From NCBI GenBank assembly GCA_017608235.1, contig JAFCGI010000001.1, positions 65,423-129,422 on the forward strand: a stretch of 64,000 nucleotides of DNA, in the 5' to 3' direction. Each line of letters starts with the position of its first letter. The first letter of the stretch is position 1. The stretch comes from Candidatus Pacearchaeota archaeon. GTDB lineage: Archaea; Nanobdellota; Nanobdellia; UBA10117; JAFCGI01. Positions 25,059 to 33,019 of the stretch are shown piece after piece. The notes under the pieces are model-generated. The model was not told where the DNA came from. It saw nothing but the letters and a program-made list of their open reading frames with translations, and did no database searches. The position numbers were made by a program, and so were the translations under genes.

Positions 25059-26892
25059 TATTGAATTTATATAATTTTGCGATTTCTTGATCTTCTGAAG
25101 TGTAATCCCAAACCTTATCTAAGTAAGGATTTAGATTAGGATTCCATGGATGTGTGGAATTATAATAATTTACTGGAGATATAAAAATCAATTTAAATAT
25201 TTTATAATTTTCTCCTTTCATTGCAGGATCTACCCATGTATTTTCAACAAAATAACTTATATTATTTTCTTGTAGTATTTTTTCTTTTTCTTCAGAATAA
25301 AACATTATTAATGGATCAAACCAGCCAGTTACTCTTCCATTTTTATTAGTATAATATTCTGATTCTATCCAATAATAATCCCAATATAAATAACTAATGT
25401 TATATTGTTTAATTAATTCTTTTTTATATTCTGTATTATTTCCATAGAGGATTATTGCTTGAGCTAGTTCTCTTGAGTCCATATCTAAGAAAGGATCGTT
25501 TTGTGCTCTTCTACATGTTAAAAGTTTTCTTCCGGTTAATGCATTAACTGCAAAACCAATTTCTTTTGTAGTAAGGATTACATCGTTAACATTACTTTCT
25601 TTAACTAAATATTTTTCTAAATTTACTAATTGTGCTGGTAATTCATTTTTTCCAGCATTGTACCATACATCATTTATTCTTTGTTGGTATGCTTGGCTCT
25701 GACCTAATAATAAGATTAGAATTATTAACAAGAAATATAGCTTTTTTGGAATTTTTGATTTTTTAATTATAGAATAACTAAATTTTAATCCGAATATTGT
25801 TAAAAGTACTAAAATAGGTGTTAATAATAATGTTGCAATATAATTTGGTATAAAATCAAAATCAAATAAATTTCTAGTTATTAAGTAATGAAATGTTATA
25901 ATGAATGCTGAAACTGTTAAAAAATATATATGACTTTGTTCACTAGTTTTTTCATGATCTTTTTTTATTAATAATAGACCAGTAATTCCAAATAATCCAA
26001 AAATAGATATTAGCGTAGATCTAATACTAGAGATATTAAAGAAAGAATTTTTTAATGTGCTAAATAAAAAGCTAATTTGCAATCTTATATCAGCCCAATT
26101 TTGGTTATTCCAATCATTATAGTAAAGAGAAGTATGGCCGTGATAGATAAAAAGAGGTTTATACCACCATAATAATGCTATAGGAATTCCGATTAAAAGG
26201 ACAAGACTATATGCAAAAAATTCTTTTTTGATTTTATTAAAATTTATTTTCTTTTCTTTAATATTTATGTTTTGAAATAAGGTATAGTAAATAAATGCTC
26301 CAGTAAATAGTAATGAAGCAGATATAAATGCTATACTATGTGTTAGTCCAAGTAAACCATAAATTATTCCTAGCTTTATAATATTTTTAATATTTTTTTT
26401 AATAATAAAATCATATATTGATAAGAGAAATAGAGGCATCATTAATATATATGCAAAATCAGTATATTTTAGAATAGGCATTTTAGCTGCGGAAATAAAA
26501 ATTAAACAAGCTATTAGGGCAAGTTCATTATCTTTAAATATTTTTTTTGTTAAAAAGAAAAATATAATAGCTGAAAATAAGATTATTATGTATGAAAAAA
26601 AAAATTCTGTTGTTATAGCATCTAATTCTAAGAATTTAGAAAGATTTCCAGTTATTGTAGAATATAATACAAAATAAATAGGTAACGATCCCTTTATATT
26701 TGGTGATTTTAAAGGACTTCCTCCATATTTTACGTGATTGGTTGTACCTAGTTGATGATAGTAATCTCCTCCATAAATTGGTGAGGGTAATGAGATTAAT
26801 GGATTTATGATTAAGTGGTGTATAATTAGGAAAAATAATATTATAGAAAATATTGTTATATAAGTTCTTTTTTTTTCGATTATTTGATTCAT
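25051..26892 (-). CDS. GT-C-like polytopic membrane protein with C-terminal soluble domain (paralogue 2)
   Basis: 613 residues and collinear with the 619-residue protein at 16721-18580. N-terminal membrane segment, then SPIYGGDYYHQ in the first loop, about eleven further segments, and a soluble domain from about residue 420. The soluble part has NELPAQL, ALTGRK, ILYGNNT, YLYWDYYWIESEY, WFDPL and PWNPNLNPYLDKVWDY. The shared motifs are concentrated in the first loop and the soluble domain, as expected if these hold the active site. Best guess is a GT-C transferase or STT3-like enzyme acting on a lipid-linked sugar on the outer face. No recognised family signature such as WWDYG is present. Confidence 0.6.
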   Translation of the reverse strand: MNQIIEKKRTYITIFSIILFFLIIHHLIINPLISLPSPIYGGDYYHQLGTTNHVKYGGSPLKSPNIKGSLPIYFVLYSTITGNLSKFLELDAITTEFFFSYIIILFSAIIFFFLTKKIFKDNELALIACLIFISAAKMPILKYTDFAYILMMPLFLLSIYDFIIKKNIKNIIKLGIIYGLLGLTHSIAFISASLLFTGAFIYYTLFQNINIKEKKINFNKIKKEFFAYSLVLLIGIPIALLWWYKPLFIYHGHTSLYYNDWNNQNWADIRLQISFLFSTLKNSFFNISSIRSTLISIFGLFGITGLLLIKKDHEKTSEQSHIYFLTVSAFIITFHYLITRNLFDFDFIPNYIATLLLTPILVLLTIFGLKFSYSIIKKSKIPKKLYFLLIILILLLGQSQAYQQRINDVWYNAGKNELPAQLVNLEKYLVKESNVNDVILTTKEIGFAVNALTGRKLLTCRRAQNDPFLDMDSRELAQAIILYGNNTEYKKELIKQYNISYLYWDYYWIESEYYTNKNGRVTGWFDPLIMFYSEEKEKILQENNISYFVENTWVDPAMKGENYKIFKLIFISPVNYYNSTHPWNPNLNPYLDKVWDYTSEDQEIAKLYKFNIN

Positions 26893-26938
26893 TTTTATAT
26901 ATTATCTATTTCTTTTAATATTTCTATTTTATCATAAT

Positions 26939-27535
26939 TTATTTTTTACAAATAGCAGCTTGGTTTAAACCAAATTGAAAGTATTCATATTTTATTATTT
27001 TAAAATTTGCTGCTTTTAGTACTTTAAATAATTTTTTTTTATTATAGTAGAGTTTATGATCAAAAATTTCTTTTTTATTGAAAATTCCAAATTTAGCTCC
27101 AAATTCTAAAATAGGTTTTGATTTTGGTGATGGTGTTGTTAGTAATAATGTTCCATTTTTCTTTAAAATCCTATGCATTTCAGAAAGAATATTTGTTGGA
27201 TTTACTATATGTTCGATTACAGCAAGCATTACTATAATATCTATAGAATTATTTTTCAGAGGAATTTTATTTTTTGTTATATCTATATTAAAAAAGACAA
27301 GGTTGTCTTGTCTATGATTATTGACTTCTAGATCAATTCCATAACCTTTTTTAATTTTTTTCTTTAGAGTTTTTAATAATTTAAAACGATAACTGCAACC
27401 TACATCTAATAAAATTGAGTTTTTTGGAATATATTTTTTAATTTTATTTAATCTTATATTTTCTAAAATTATATCTACAAAATTTACTTTTTTTATTACT
27501 TTGAATTTTTTTTTATTTGTTTTTTTCCAGAACAT
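26939..27535 (-). CDS. Class I SAM-dependent methyltransferase
   Basis: 198 residues. Motif I is ILLDVGCSYRFKLL near residue 42, followed by GYGIDLEVN, IDIIVMLAVIEHIVNP and LKKNGTLLLTTPSP. This is the layout of Methyltransf_11/23 proteins common in glycan loci. A basic, Lys-rich N-terminus precedes the fold. It shares a near-identical promoter with aglB, which suggests co-regulation with N-glycosylation and a role in methylating the glycan or its carrier. It precedes the second GT-C-like gene by 46 bases, so they may be co-transcribed. Confidence 0.72.
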   Translation of the reverse strand: MFWKKTNKKKFKVIKKVNFVDIILENIRLNKIKKYIPKNSILLDVGCSYRFKLLKTLKKKIKKGYGIDLEVNNHRQDNLVFFNIDITKNKIPLKNNSIDIIVMLAVIEHIVNPTNILSEMHRILKKNGTLLLTTPSPKSKPILEFGAKFGIFNKKEIFDHKLYYNKKKLFKVLKAANFKIIKYEYFQFGLNQAAICKK

Positions 27536-27543
27536 ATTTAGTA

Positions 27544-27569
27544 TTGGAATAATAATAAGATATTAAAAG
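27544..27569 (-). promoter_or_regulatory. Methyltransferase promoter, conserved element copy B
   Basis: 25 of 26 positions match the aglB promoter element at 24307-24332, covering a TTTTAATATC TATA-type box and a CTTATTATTATTCCAA spacer. The near end is eight bases from the ATG at 27535. Conservation of the spacer as well as the box is more than a general TATA signal requires. Confidence 0.55.
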
Positions 27570-27585
27570 ATTGTGCAAGTTTAAT

Positions 27586-28434
27586 TTATATTATTTTTAT
27601 TAATGGAGAGATGTTTGATTCTATTATAGCTGAGATTATTAGAACTAATATTGCTAGAAGGGTTAGTTTTGCTGCGTCTAAGAGAGTGATTTTGAATTTT
27701 TCTGAATTAAATTCATGAGCAATCACCCCTACAGATATCATTCCTCCAGCAAGCCCGCCAAGGAAGTAAGCAGTTATCTCTGGAATACCATGAATCATAT
27801 ATCTTAATAATCCTAGTGAGATTGCGCTGAAATATCCAGATACTGCAACTGCCCCAGTTATTGAAGCATAAGTTGCTATAGTAGATCTTATTGCGTTTCC
27901 TATTGCTGCAGCTATAACAGATGCGTTCCATGTAAGTATAAATATTGCACCTGCCCCATATATGAATGAAAACAATATACTGAATGCTAAAACTCGTAGA
28001 TTATTTAGCAGAATTCTTTGAGTATATGTTGATGAAGCTATTGCGCCAGATGTTACTGCTATGTTTATTTGTTTTATTGTTGATATTTGGCTGCTAAATA
28101 AGAGTCTTACTGTATCTTCAGGTAAGAGTACAAACCAAGCAACAAATGAAATTACTAACCCAAGAAATAAGAATATAAAGAATGGAATAGCGCGCTCATG
28201 AGCTTCTATGTCTCCTTTGTATACATCTTCTTTATATTTTTCAAATTTAATCATATTGATCATTATTGGAATGCAAGCAGATACAGTTAGAAATACCATT
28301 ACTATGCTAGCATGTGAGGGGAAAACCCATAAAGCTAGGAATACTCCTATTGTAGAATAAAGAATTGCTAGAAGTAGTATATTTAATGGTTTTCTTTCTG
28401 CTAATTTTATAGGTAGGAGCGACTCTAAGACCAT
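27586..28434 (-). CDS. SpoIIM-family (DUF95) membrane protein
   Basis: 282 residues with six or more membrane segments. Stage II sporulation protein M features are recognisable: MVLESLLPIKLAERKPLNILL at the start, then NNLRVLAFSILFSFIYGAGAIFIL, SITGAVAVSGYFSAI and MIHGIPEITAYFLGGLAGG. In archaea the family is widespread and non-sporulation; its role is unknown, with membrane-associated transport or envelope functions proposed. It stands alone, with the secD-secF genes some 230 bases upstream. The spacer contains TTCTATT-type repeats. Confidence 0.85.
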   Translation of the reverse strand: MVLESLLPIKLAERKPLNILLLAILYSTIGVFLALWVFPSHASIVMVFLTVSACIPIMINMIKFEKYKEDVYKGDIEAHERAIPFFIFLFLGLVISFVAWFVLLPEDTVRLLFSSQISTIKQINIAVTSGAIASSTYTQRILLNNLRVLAFSILFSFIYGAGAIFILTWNASVIAAAIGNAIRSTIATYASITGAVAVSGYFSAISLGLLRYMIHGIPEITAYFLGGLAGGMISVGVIAHEFNSEKFKITLLDAAKLTLLAILVLIISAIIESNISPLIKII

Positions 28435-28668
28435 TTTTTATTTAGTTTTTCCTATTTTTTCTTTAAACAATGTTTTAGTTTTTAGATTATAGCTATAAAT
28501 AAAACTTTGTTTCTATTTAAATATAAGGGTTCTATTGAGTTCTATTGAAAGTCGTTTATAATTAGTTCTATTTCTTAAAATTCTTAAGTTATTTTCTATA
28601 GAAATTTTGTATGTTGAGATTTTGCTTTTTTATATGGTTTAAAAATTTCTGAATCTTAATTGGATGAT
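28435..28668 (-). promoter_or_regulatory. Upstream region of the spoIIM-like gene with tandem repeats
   Basis: A TATA-type stretch (TTATATTTAAATAG on the minus strand) lies near 28513-28527. Just upstream are two head-to-tail copies of a 10-base unit, TCAATAGAAC on the minus strand, at 28530-28549. Looser TTCTATTT copies occur at 28511 and 28565. A 12-base palindrome TTTCTATAGAAA lies at 28593-28604. The arrangement fits activator sites behind a core promoter. No RNA gene or coding frame was seen here. Confidence 0.3.
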
Positions 28669-30204
28669 TTACTTTAGCAGAATTTCTATGATTTTTGCAT
28701 ATGCTGGACGTGTTAAGAATACACCAATGGTTACTCCTATTGTTGTTGTGATAGCAAATCCTTTTAGTAAACCTGCACCCATCATCCATAGCGGAGCAAG
28801 AGCAACAACTGTTGTGAAATATGCAGCCATTATGATGAAGAAAGCTTTCTTTATTTTTTCTTTCCAACTGCCAAATGCGGTTTCTCCTCGTAGTATTTCA
28901 TCTGTTATGACTATTTGAGAATCTACACCAGTTCCTACTGCTGCAAGTATTCCTGCTATTGCAGCTAAGTCTAGATTCCATTTTATTAAAGAAGCAACTC
29001 CAAAAATTATTATTATTTCACTTAAACCTGTTAGAATAACTGGCAGAGCGATTTTTAGTTTTCTGTATCTTATAAATATTACAGATGCTACAGCAAGTAT
29101 TGCTACTATTATAGCCATTATAGCAGATTTGAAAAATTCTTCTCCTAGTTTTGGAGAAATTATATCAAGTTTAGCTATGTTGAGCTTTACTGGTAAGGAT
29201 CCAGTGATTAGAACAGTTTGAAGTTTTTTCATATTAGTTAAGCCATTGTTTATTGCTTCTTCTCTTGTTCTACCAGTGCCAGATCCTTGTATTACAAAAG
29301 ATGTTAATTCTTGTCCTTTTAGGTTTTCAGAGATAAATAAACTATCTACTAGTGCATTATCTAAATAGAGATCTAATTTTTTATCTAGATATCGTTCATT
29401 GCCTTCTAAAATTGTGCCAAGTTTACCTGTTACTTCAGCATGGGTTTTTGCAGATTCTGGACTTACATCTACTTGGAATTGGAATCTACAAGCCCATCCA
29501 TCTTCGAATTGATCACAACTTCTTATTCCAGAACAATCTCCAGATCTACATACATATTTTATGTCTGTTCCACCATGAAATACAGTATCATTACCAATTT
29601 TTGCTTCGAATTTTCCTTGCTTTTCTAAAAGATTGATTACTTCTTCTTTGTTTGCACCTGCGATTTCAGTTAGTATGTAAATATTTCCCTCTAGATCTTT
29701 GACTTCTCTTACATTTATGTCAGATAATCCATATACATTAAGTCTCTTTTTTGTTATTGTGATTATATCTTGAGTTTGCTGTTCAGTTATGGTTTCTTCT
29801 GGTTGTAATAGTATTCTGACTCCTCCAGCAAGATCTAAACCTTTTCTTAGGTTGGAGGTTGGAACTTCCCCTACCTGAATTCCTGTATAAATAGTTCCAT
29901 TGTAATCTTCAATAAGAATAGAATATTCTGCTTTGTTTGTTTTTATTTTTGTGATTTCATTTGGAGCTAGAGAAGATATTTTTGAAGAATAATCTTGGGT
30001 GCTTAGAACTTTTTCATTGTTTATTTCCAATATTATTTCTCCAGTGGTTAAGCCGTTTGCTTCTGCACTGCTGTTTTTGTCAATGGTTTTTATTAGAGCG
30101 CCGCTTGTATCTAGCTTTGGATTTATAGCTACTATAGCCATTATTACAAATATAATTAGAATAATTATTCTCCAAGATGTGAATATTTCTTTTAATTTAT
30201 TCAT
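28669..30204 (-). CDS. secD: Protein-export membrane protein SecD
   Basis: 511 residues, archaeal SecD type. One membrane segment at the N-terminus, a PDZ-like insert around residues 35-85 (SSAEANGLTTGEIILEIN), then the large extracytoplasmic domain beginning GLDLAGGVRILLQPEE. Five C-terminal segments follow, including GVDSQIVITDEILRGE and FAITTTIGVTIGVFLTRPAYAKII. SecD works with SecF to drive late steps of Sec translocation using the membrane potential. It follows secF with an 8-base overlap. The PDZ-like stretch near the start is worth noting because it is not present in classic bacterial SecD. Confidence 0.93.
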   Translation of the reverse strand: MNKLKEIFTSWRIIILIIFVIMAIVAINPKLDTSGALIKTIDKNSSAEANGLTTGEIILEINNEKVLSTQDYSSKISSLAPNEITKIKTNKAEYSILIEDYNGTIYTGIQVGEVPTSNLRKGLDLAGGVRILLQPEETITEQQTQDIITITKKRLNVYGLSDINVREVKDLEGNIYILTEIAGANKEEVINLLEKQGKFEAKIGNDTVFHGGTDIKYVCRSGDCSGIRSCDQFEDGWACRFQFQVDVSPESAKTHAEVTGKLGTILEGNERYLDKKLDLYLDNALVDSLFISENLKGQELTSFVIQGSGTGRTREEAINNGLTNMKKLQTVLITGSLPVKLNIAKLDIISPKLGEEFFKSAIMAIIVAILAVASVIFIRYRKLKIALPVILTGLSEIIIIFGVASLIKWNLDLAAIAGILAAVGTGVDSQIVITDEILRGETAFGSWKEKIKKAFFIIMAAYFTTVVALAPLWMMGAGLLKGFAITTTIGVTIGVFLTRPAYAKIIEILLK

Positions 30205-31093
30205 GTTTCTTTTCTAAATATATTCTTAGTATTCCAGCATTCATTATCCAAGTATTCATAAAGTCTAATAGTAAACCCATGATTAGGATTAATGCTATTT
30301 GTTTTAGCATTAATGCTGGTGAAACTATAAAGATAACAGATAGACTTACTAAAGTAGTTATTTCCATTGTAAGTCCAGTTTTTATTGCTCCAAATAATCT
30401 TTCTAGTTCAGTTCCTTCTCTTCGTTTTATTAGTTTAGTGGTAAGTAGAATGTTGGAATCTACAGAATAACCAATTAACATTAATATGGCTGCTACTCCT
30501 GCAGTTGATAGTTTTATATCAAATAAATTTATTAGTGCTAGTACTCCTATGATATTTGACATTACTGCTAGAATTATTGATCCTGAGATTAGAGGTTTTC
30601 TGAAATAATAGAAGATTACTATTGCCATAAAAATAAATGCTAGAGCTATAGCCTTCATTGTGCTGTTCCAGAAAGCTTCTCCTAATCCAGTGGAGATTTC
30701 TTCAATAGCATAATTGTCTTCTGTTAATTTTATATTTGTAACTTTTTCTATAGCTGCTTTAATGGTTTCAATATCAGAAGGTTCCACCTCAAAAGAATAT
30801 CCTATGCGCCCGCCACTTATACTTCTAAGTTCTTTTACTGATAAGCTTAAGTCAAGTTCTTGTTTAAGATTTGTTTCTATTAGAGGAATATCTAGCTGTT
30901 CAGAGGTTTGTATTGTTACTAAGTAACCTCCTTTTAAACTTATATCTTTGCTTATGAATTCTCCTGTGTTTATTTTCCAGAATCCAAGCATACATAATGA
31001 AAATATTAAGAAGATTATGGGTAAGAGCATTAGTTTCTTATATTTTTCTTCATAAGTTTTTGTGAAGATGTTTTGTTTTTTAGGTTCTTCCAT
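30197..31093 (-). CDS. secF: Protein-export membrane protein SecF
   Basis: 298 residues. N-terminal segment then DISLKGGYLVTIQT (SecF/SecD P-domain motif), followed by SISGGRIGYSFEVE, five membrane segments, and the SecF signature AAILMLIGYSVDSNILLTTKL. It pairs with SecD, whose gene follows with an 8-base overlap; the order is secF then secD, the reverse of the usual bacterial order. Transcription is driven from a symmetrical promoter shared with the divergent TrmI gene and should give a nearly leaderless mRNA. Confidence 0.93.
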   Translation of the reverse strand: MEEPKKQNIFTKTYEEKYKKLMLLPIIFLIFSLCMLGFWKINTGEFISKDISLKGGYLVTIQTSEQLDIPLIETNLKQELDLSLSVKELRSISGGRIGYSFEVEPSDIETIKAAIEKVTNIKLTEDNYAIEEISTGLGEAFWNSTMKAIALAFIFMAIVIFYYFRKPLISGSIILAVMSNIIGVLALINLFDIKLSTAGVAAILMLIGYSVDSNILLTTKLIKRREGTELERLFGAIKTGLTMEITTLVSLSVIFIVSPALMLKQIALILIMGLLLDFMNTWIMNAGILRIYLEKKHE

Positions 31094-31112
31094 TTTTTGA
31101 ATGTTAGCACCG

Positions 31113-31127
31113 AAAGTTTTAAACTTT
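31113..31127. promoter_or_regulatory. Shared palindrome-like TATA box of secF and trmI
   Basis: AAAGTTTTAAACTTT is nearly self-complementary. Its centre is 27 bases from the secF ATG and 28 bases from the trmI ATG, which is the archaeal TATA-to-start distance for leaderless transcripts on both sides. One element therefore appears to serve two divergent genes. Confidence 0.5.
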
Positions 31128-31147
31128 GTGATTTTTTAGTTTTTTGT

Positions 31148-31900
31148 ATGAAGATACGAAAAAATGATAAAGTTTTGTTAATTGGGCCTGAGAATTCAAG
31201 ATTTATTGTAACTGTTGATAAAAAAGAGTTTTCTAGTAAATATGGTCAAATAAGTCTAGGTAAATTAATTGGTAGGGATTATGGATTTAAGATTAAAACT
31301 CATATTGGAAAAGGATTTATAGTATTGGAGCCTAGATTTTCTGATTTGCTAGGTAGAGCTAAGAGAGGGCCACAGGCAGTTCTGTTGAAAGATGCTATGG
31401 CTATATTAGCATATACTAGCATAGATAAGGATTCTAGTGTGGTAGATGCAGGATTAGGATCTGGATGGTTAGCTAGTTTTTTGGCAAGATACGTTAAGAA
31501 AGTGATTAGTTATGAACGAAGAAAAGAGTTTGTTAAAATCGCTAAGAAGAACATTGATTTTTTTAATATTAAAAATATTAAAGTAAAAGAAAAGGATGTA
31601 TATAATGGTATTTCTGAGAAGAATTTAGATTTGATTACTTTGGATTTGCCTGAGCCTTGGAAAGTACCAAATATTTCTAAGAATTTGAAATCTGGAGGAT
31701 ATATAGTAGCTTATCTGCCTACGATAAATCAAGTTATTGAGTTTAGAAAACATCTAGAGGAAGATAAAAACTTAATGATAGAGAAAGTTATTGATATTTC
31801 TGAAGAGTATTGGATAGTTAGCAAGAAAGTAGTTAGACCAGAGTCTCAAACATTAGGACATACTGCTTTTTTAGTGTTTGTTAGAAAAATTAGTAAATAG
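31148..31900 (+). CDS. trmI: tRNA (adenine-N1)-methyltransferase TrmI type
   Basis: 250 residues from the ATG at 31148. A longer frame from 31073 would cross the promoter and overlap secF, so it was rejected. A small N-terminal beta-barrel (DKVLLIGPENSRFIVTVDKK) leads to GPQAVLLKDAMAIL, motif I VVDAGLGSGWLASFLA, VISYERRKEF and LDLPEPWKVP, then GGYIVAYLPTINQVIEF. These match archaeal TrmI, which makes m1A at position 57/58 of tRNA. DLPEPW replaces the more common DVPDPW. The 3' end overlaps the convergent pilus-locus gene by 11 bases. Confidence 0.88.
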   Translation: MKIRKNDKVLLIGPENSRFIVTVDKKEFSSKYGQISLGKLIGRDYGFKIKTHIGKGFIVLEPRFSDLLGRAKRGPQAVLLKDAMAILAYTSIDKDSSVVDAGLGSGWLASFLARYVKKVISYERRKEFVKIAKKNIDFFNIKNIKVKEKDVYNGISEKNLDLITLDLPEPWKVPNISKNLKSGGYIVAYLPTINQVIEFRKHLEEDKNLMIEKVIDISEEYWIVSKKVVRPESQTLGHTAFLVFVRKISK

Positions 31901-32582
31901 ATCCATTGAATTCTATTTCTTGGGATTTAAGATATAAAGAATAATTCAAATATTGTTTTGAATCTTGCTCTATTATTGTGTTGTTACAGATGATTTTTAT
32001 GAATCTCTTGTTATAGAAATCTGTTAAATGGCTACATAAATTATTTGGAAAATCTTCTTCTGCTAAGTAAGAAGTAGTTATATTTTCTGAGTTTCCTAAT
32101 CCAGAGGTTCTGTATGCTGGGACTGTGGCAGATGCATAGCCATAATAAATATAATATTGTGATAGATTTCCAGTAAAACTAGCTTGGAAACTTATATTAC
32201 AGGTTGGAGGGTTATCATATGAGATGTTTGAGTTTATTTCTGTATTATTTAAATCTGTAATTCTTATTTCTTTAGTACAATTTGAAATATGTGCTGCTGG
32301 CAGAGTTACTTGGATTTCTATAGGATTTATGATTCCATTGGTTTTTGTTATGTTTGCTTGTGTTCTGTAATCCCATGAGAAGTTCCACCAATATTCATCT
32401 AACCATAGATTTCTTTCTTTTATAGAAGTTATAGCATTTTCTAGTTCTTGTGTTGAAGTATAGTGGTCTTCCACAGAAATAAAGCATATTGGTTTTATGT
32501 AACTATAGATTGTTATGAATGAGAGAGCTATCACTAAGATTGTGATTAGGAATATTTGACCTTTTTTTCCTTTTATTTTCAT
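31890..32582 (-). CDS. Secreted prepilin-like protein with DUF2341-like domain
   Basis: About 230 residues from the ATG at 32582, which overlaps the upstream stop as ATGA; an in-frame start four codons earlier is less likely. The N-terminus KGKKGQIFLITILVIALSF is a prepilin-type signal: basic residues, Gly before Gln, then a hydrophobic stretch. The mature part has SWDYRTQANITKTNG and IEIQVTLP, with many Asn-X-Ser/Thr sites and a LSQYYIYYGYASA segment. That pattern resembles DUF2341, a surface beta-domain. It ends the pilus operon. Possible role: minor pilin or surface adhesin. Confidence 0.55.
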   Translation of the reverse strand: MKIKGKKGQIFLITILVIALSFITIYSYIKPICFISVEDHYTSTQELENAITSIKERNLWLDEYWWNFSWDYRTQANITKTNGIINPIEIQVTLPAAHISNCTKEIRITDLNNTEINSNISYDNPPTCNISFQASFTGNLSQYYIYYGYASATVPAYRTSGLGNSENITTSYLAEEDFPNNLCSHLTDFYNKRFIKIICNNTIIEQDSKQYLNYSLYLKSQEIEFNGSIY

Positions 32583-33019
32583 AGTGCACTCCAAATATAT
32601 AATTTAATTGTTACAGGATCTGATGATTTTGAGTATGTGTAAAATATGCTATGTATATTTTTATTATCTAAGTCAGAAGATCCACAACTTCTTCCTATAG
32701 AATAACAAGTATCTTGATAATAATATTCTGTTTCAAACATTATTGTTTTAGGAAGTTCTTTTTGTATGTAAAGATCTATTGTTGTAAAGTTTGAGTTTGT
32801 GATATTGTTAGCAAAATTATTTTCTAATAAGTGTTCTTTATCAAGATTATATAGTGTATTGTAGCCTATTTTTTTAAGATTCTGAGATTCTGGAATTTTA
32901 TTTACATCACAAGTTATTGTAAATACAGATGCAAATAATGCTAATAACAAGAGAATTACTAATATTTCAATTGTGTAAACATATGCTTTTTTTGTTTTTA
33001 TTATATTTGTTTTTACCAT
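32579..33019 (-). CDS. Prepilin-like secreted protein
   Basis: 146 residues. The N-terminus IIKTKKAYVYTIEILVILLLLALFAS has the basic residues, an acidic Glu a few positions into the hydrophobic core, and the length expected of a type IV prepilin signal. The mature domain has three Cys (DTCYSIGRSCGSS and one near residue 37) and an ELPKTIMFETEYYY strand region. It overlaps both neighbours by a few bases, so it belongs to the operon. Probably a minor pilin. Its sequence has no close family that I recognise. Confidence 0.5.
   Translation of the reverse strand: MVKTNIIKTKKAYVYTIEILVILLLLALFASVFTITCDVNKIPESQNLKKIGYNTLYNLDKEHLLENNFANNITNSNFTTIDLYIQKELPKTIMFETEYYYQDTCYSIGRSCGSSDLDNKNIHSIFYTYSKSSDPVTIKLYIWSAL

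Noticed and set aside
31073-31147. Extension of the TrmI protein by 25 residues at its N-terminus
   Set aside because: It would read across the shared promoter and into secF. The extra residues are hydrophobic and unlike the family start.
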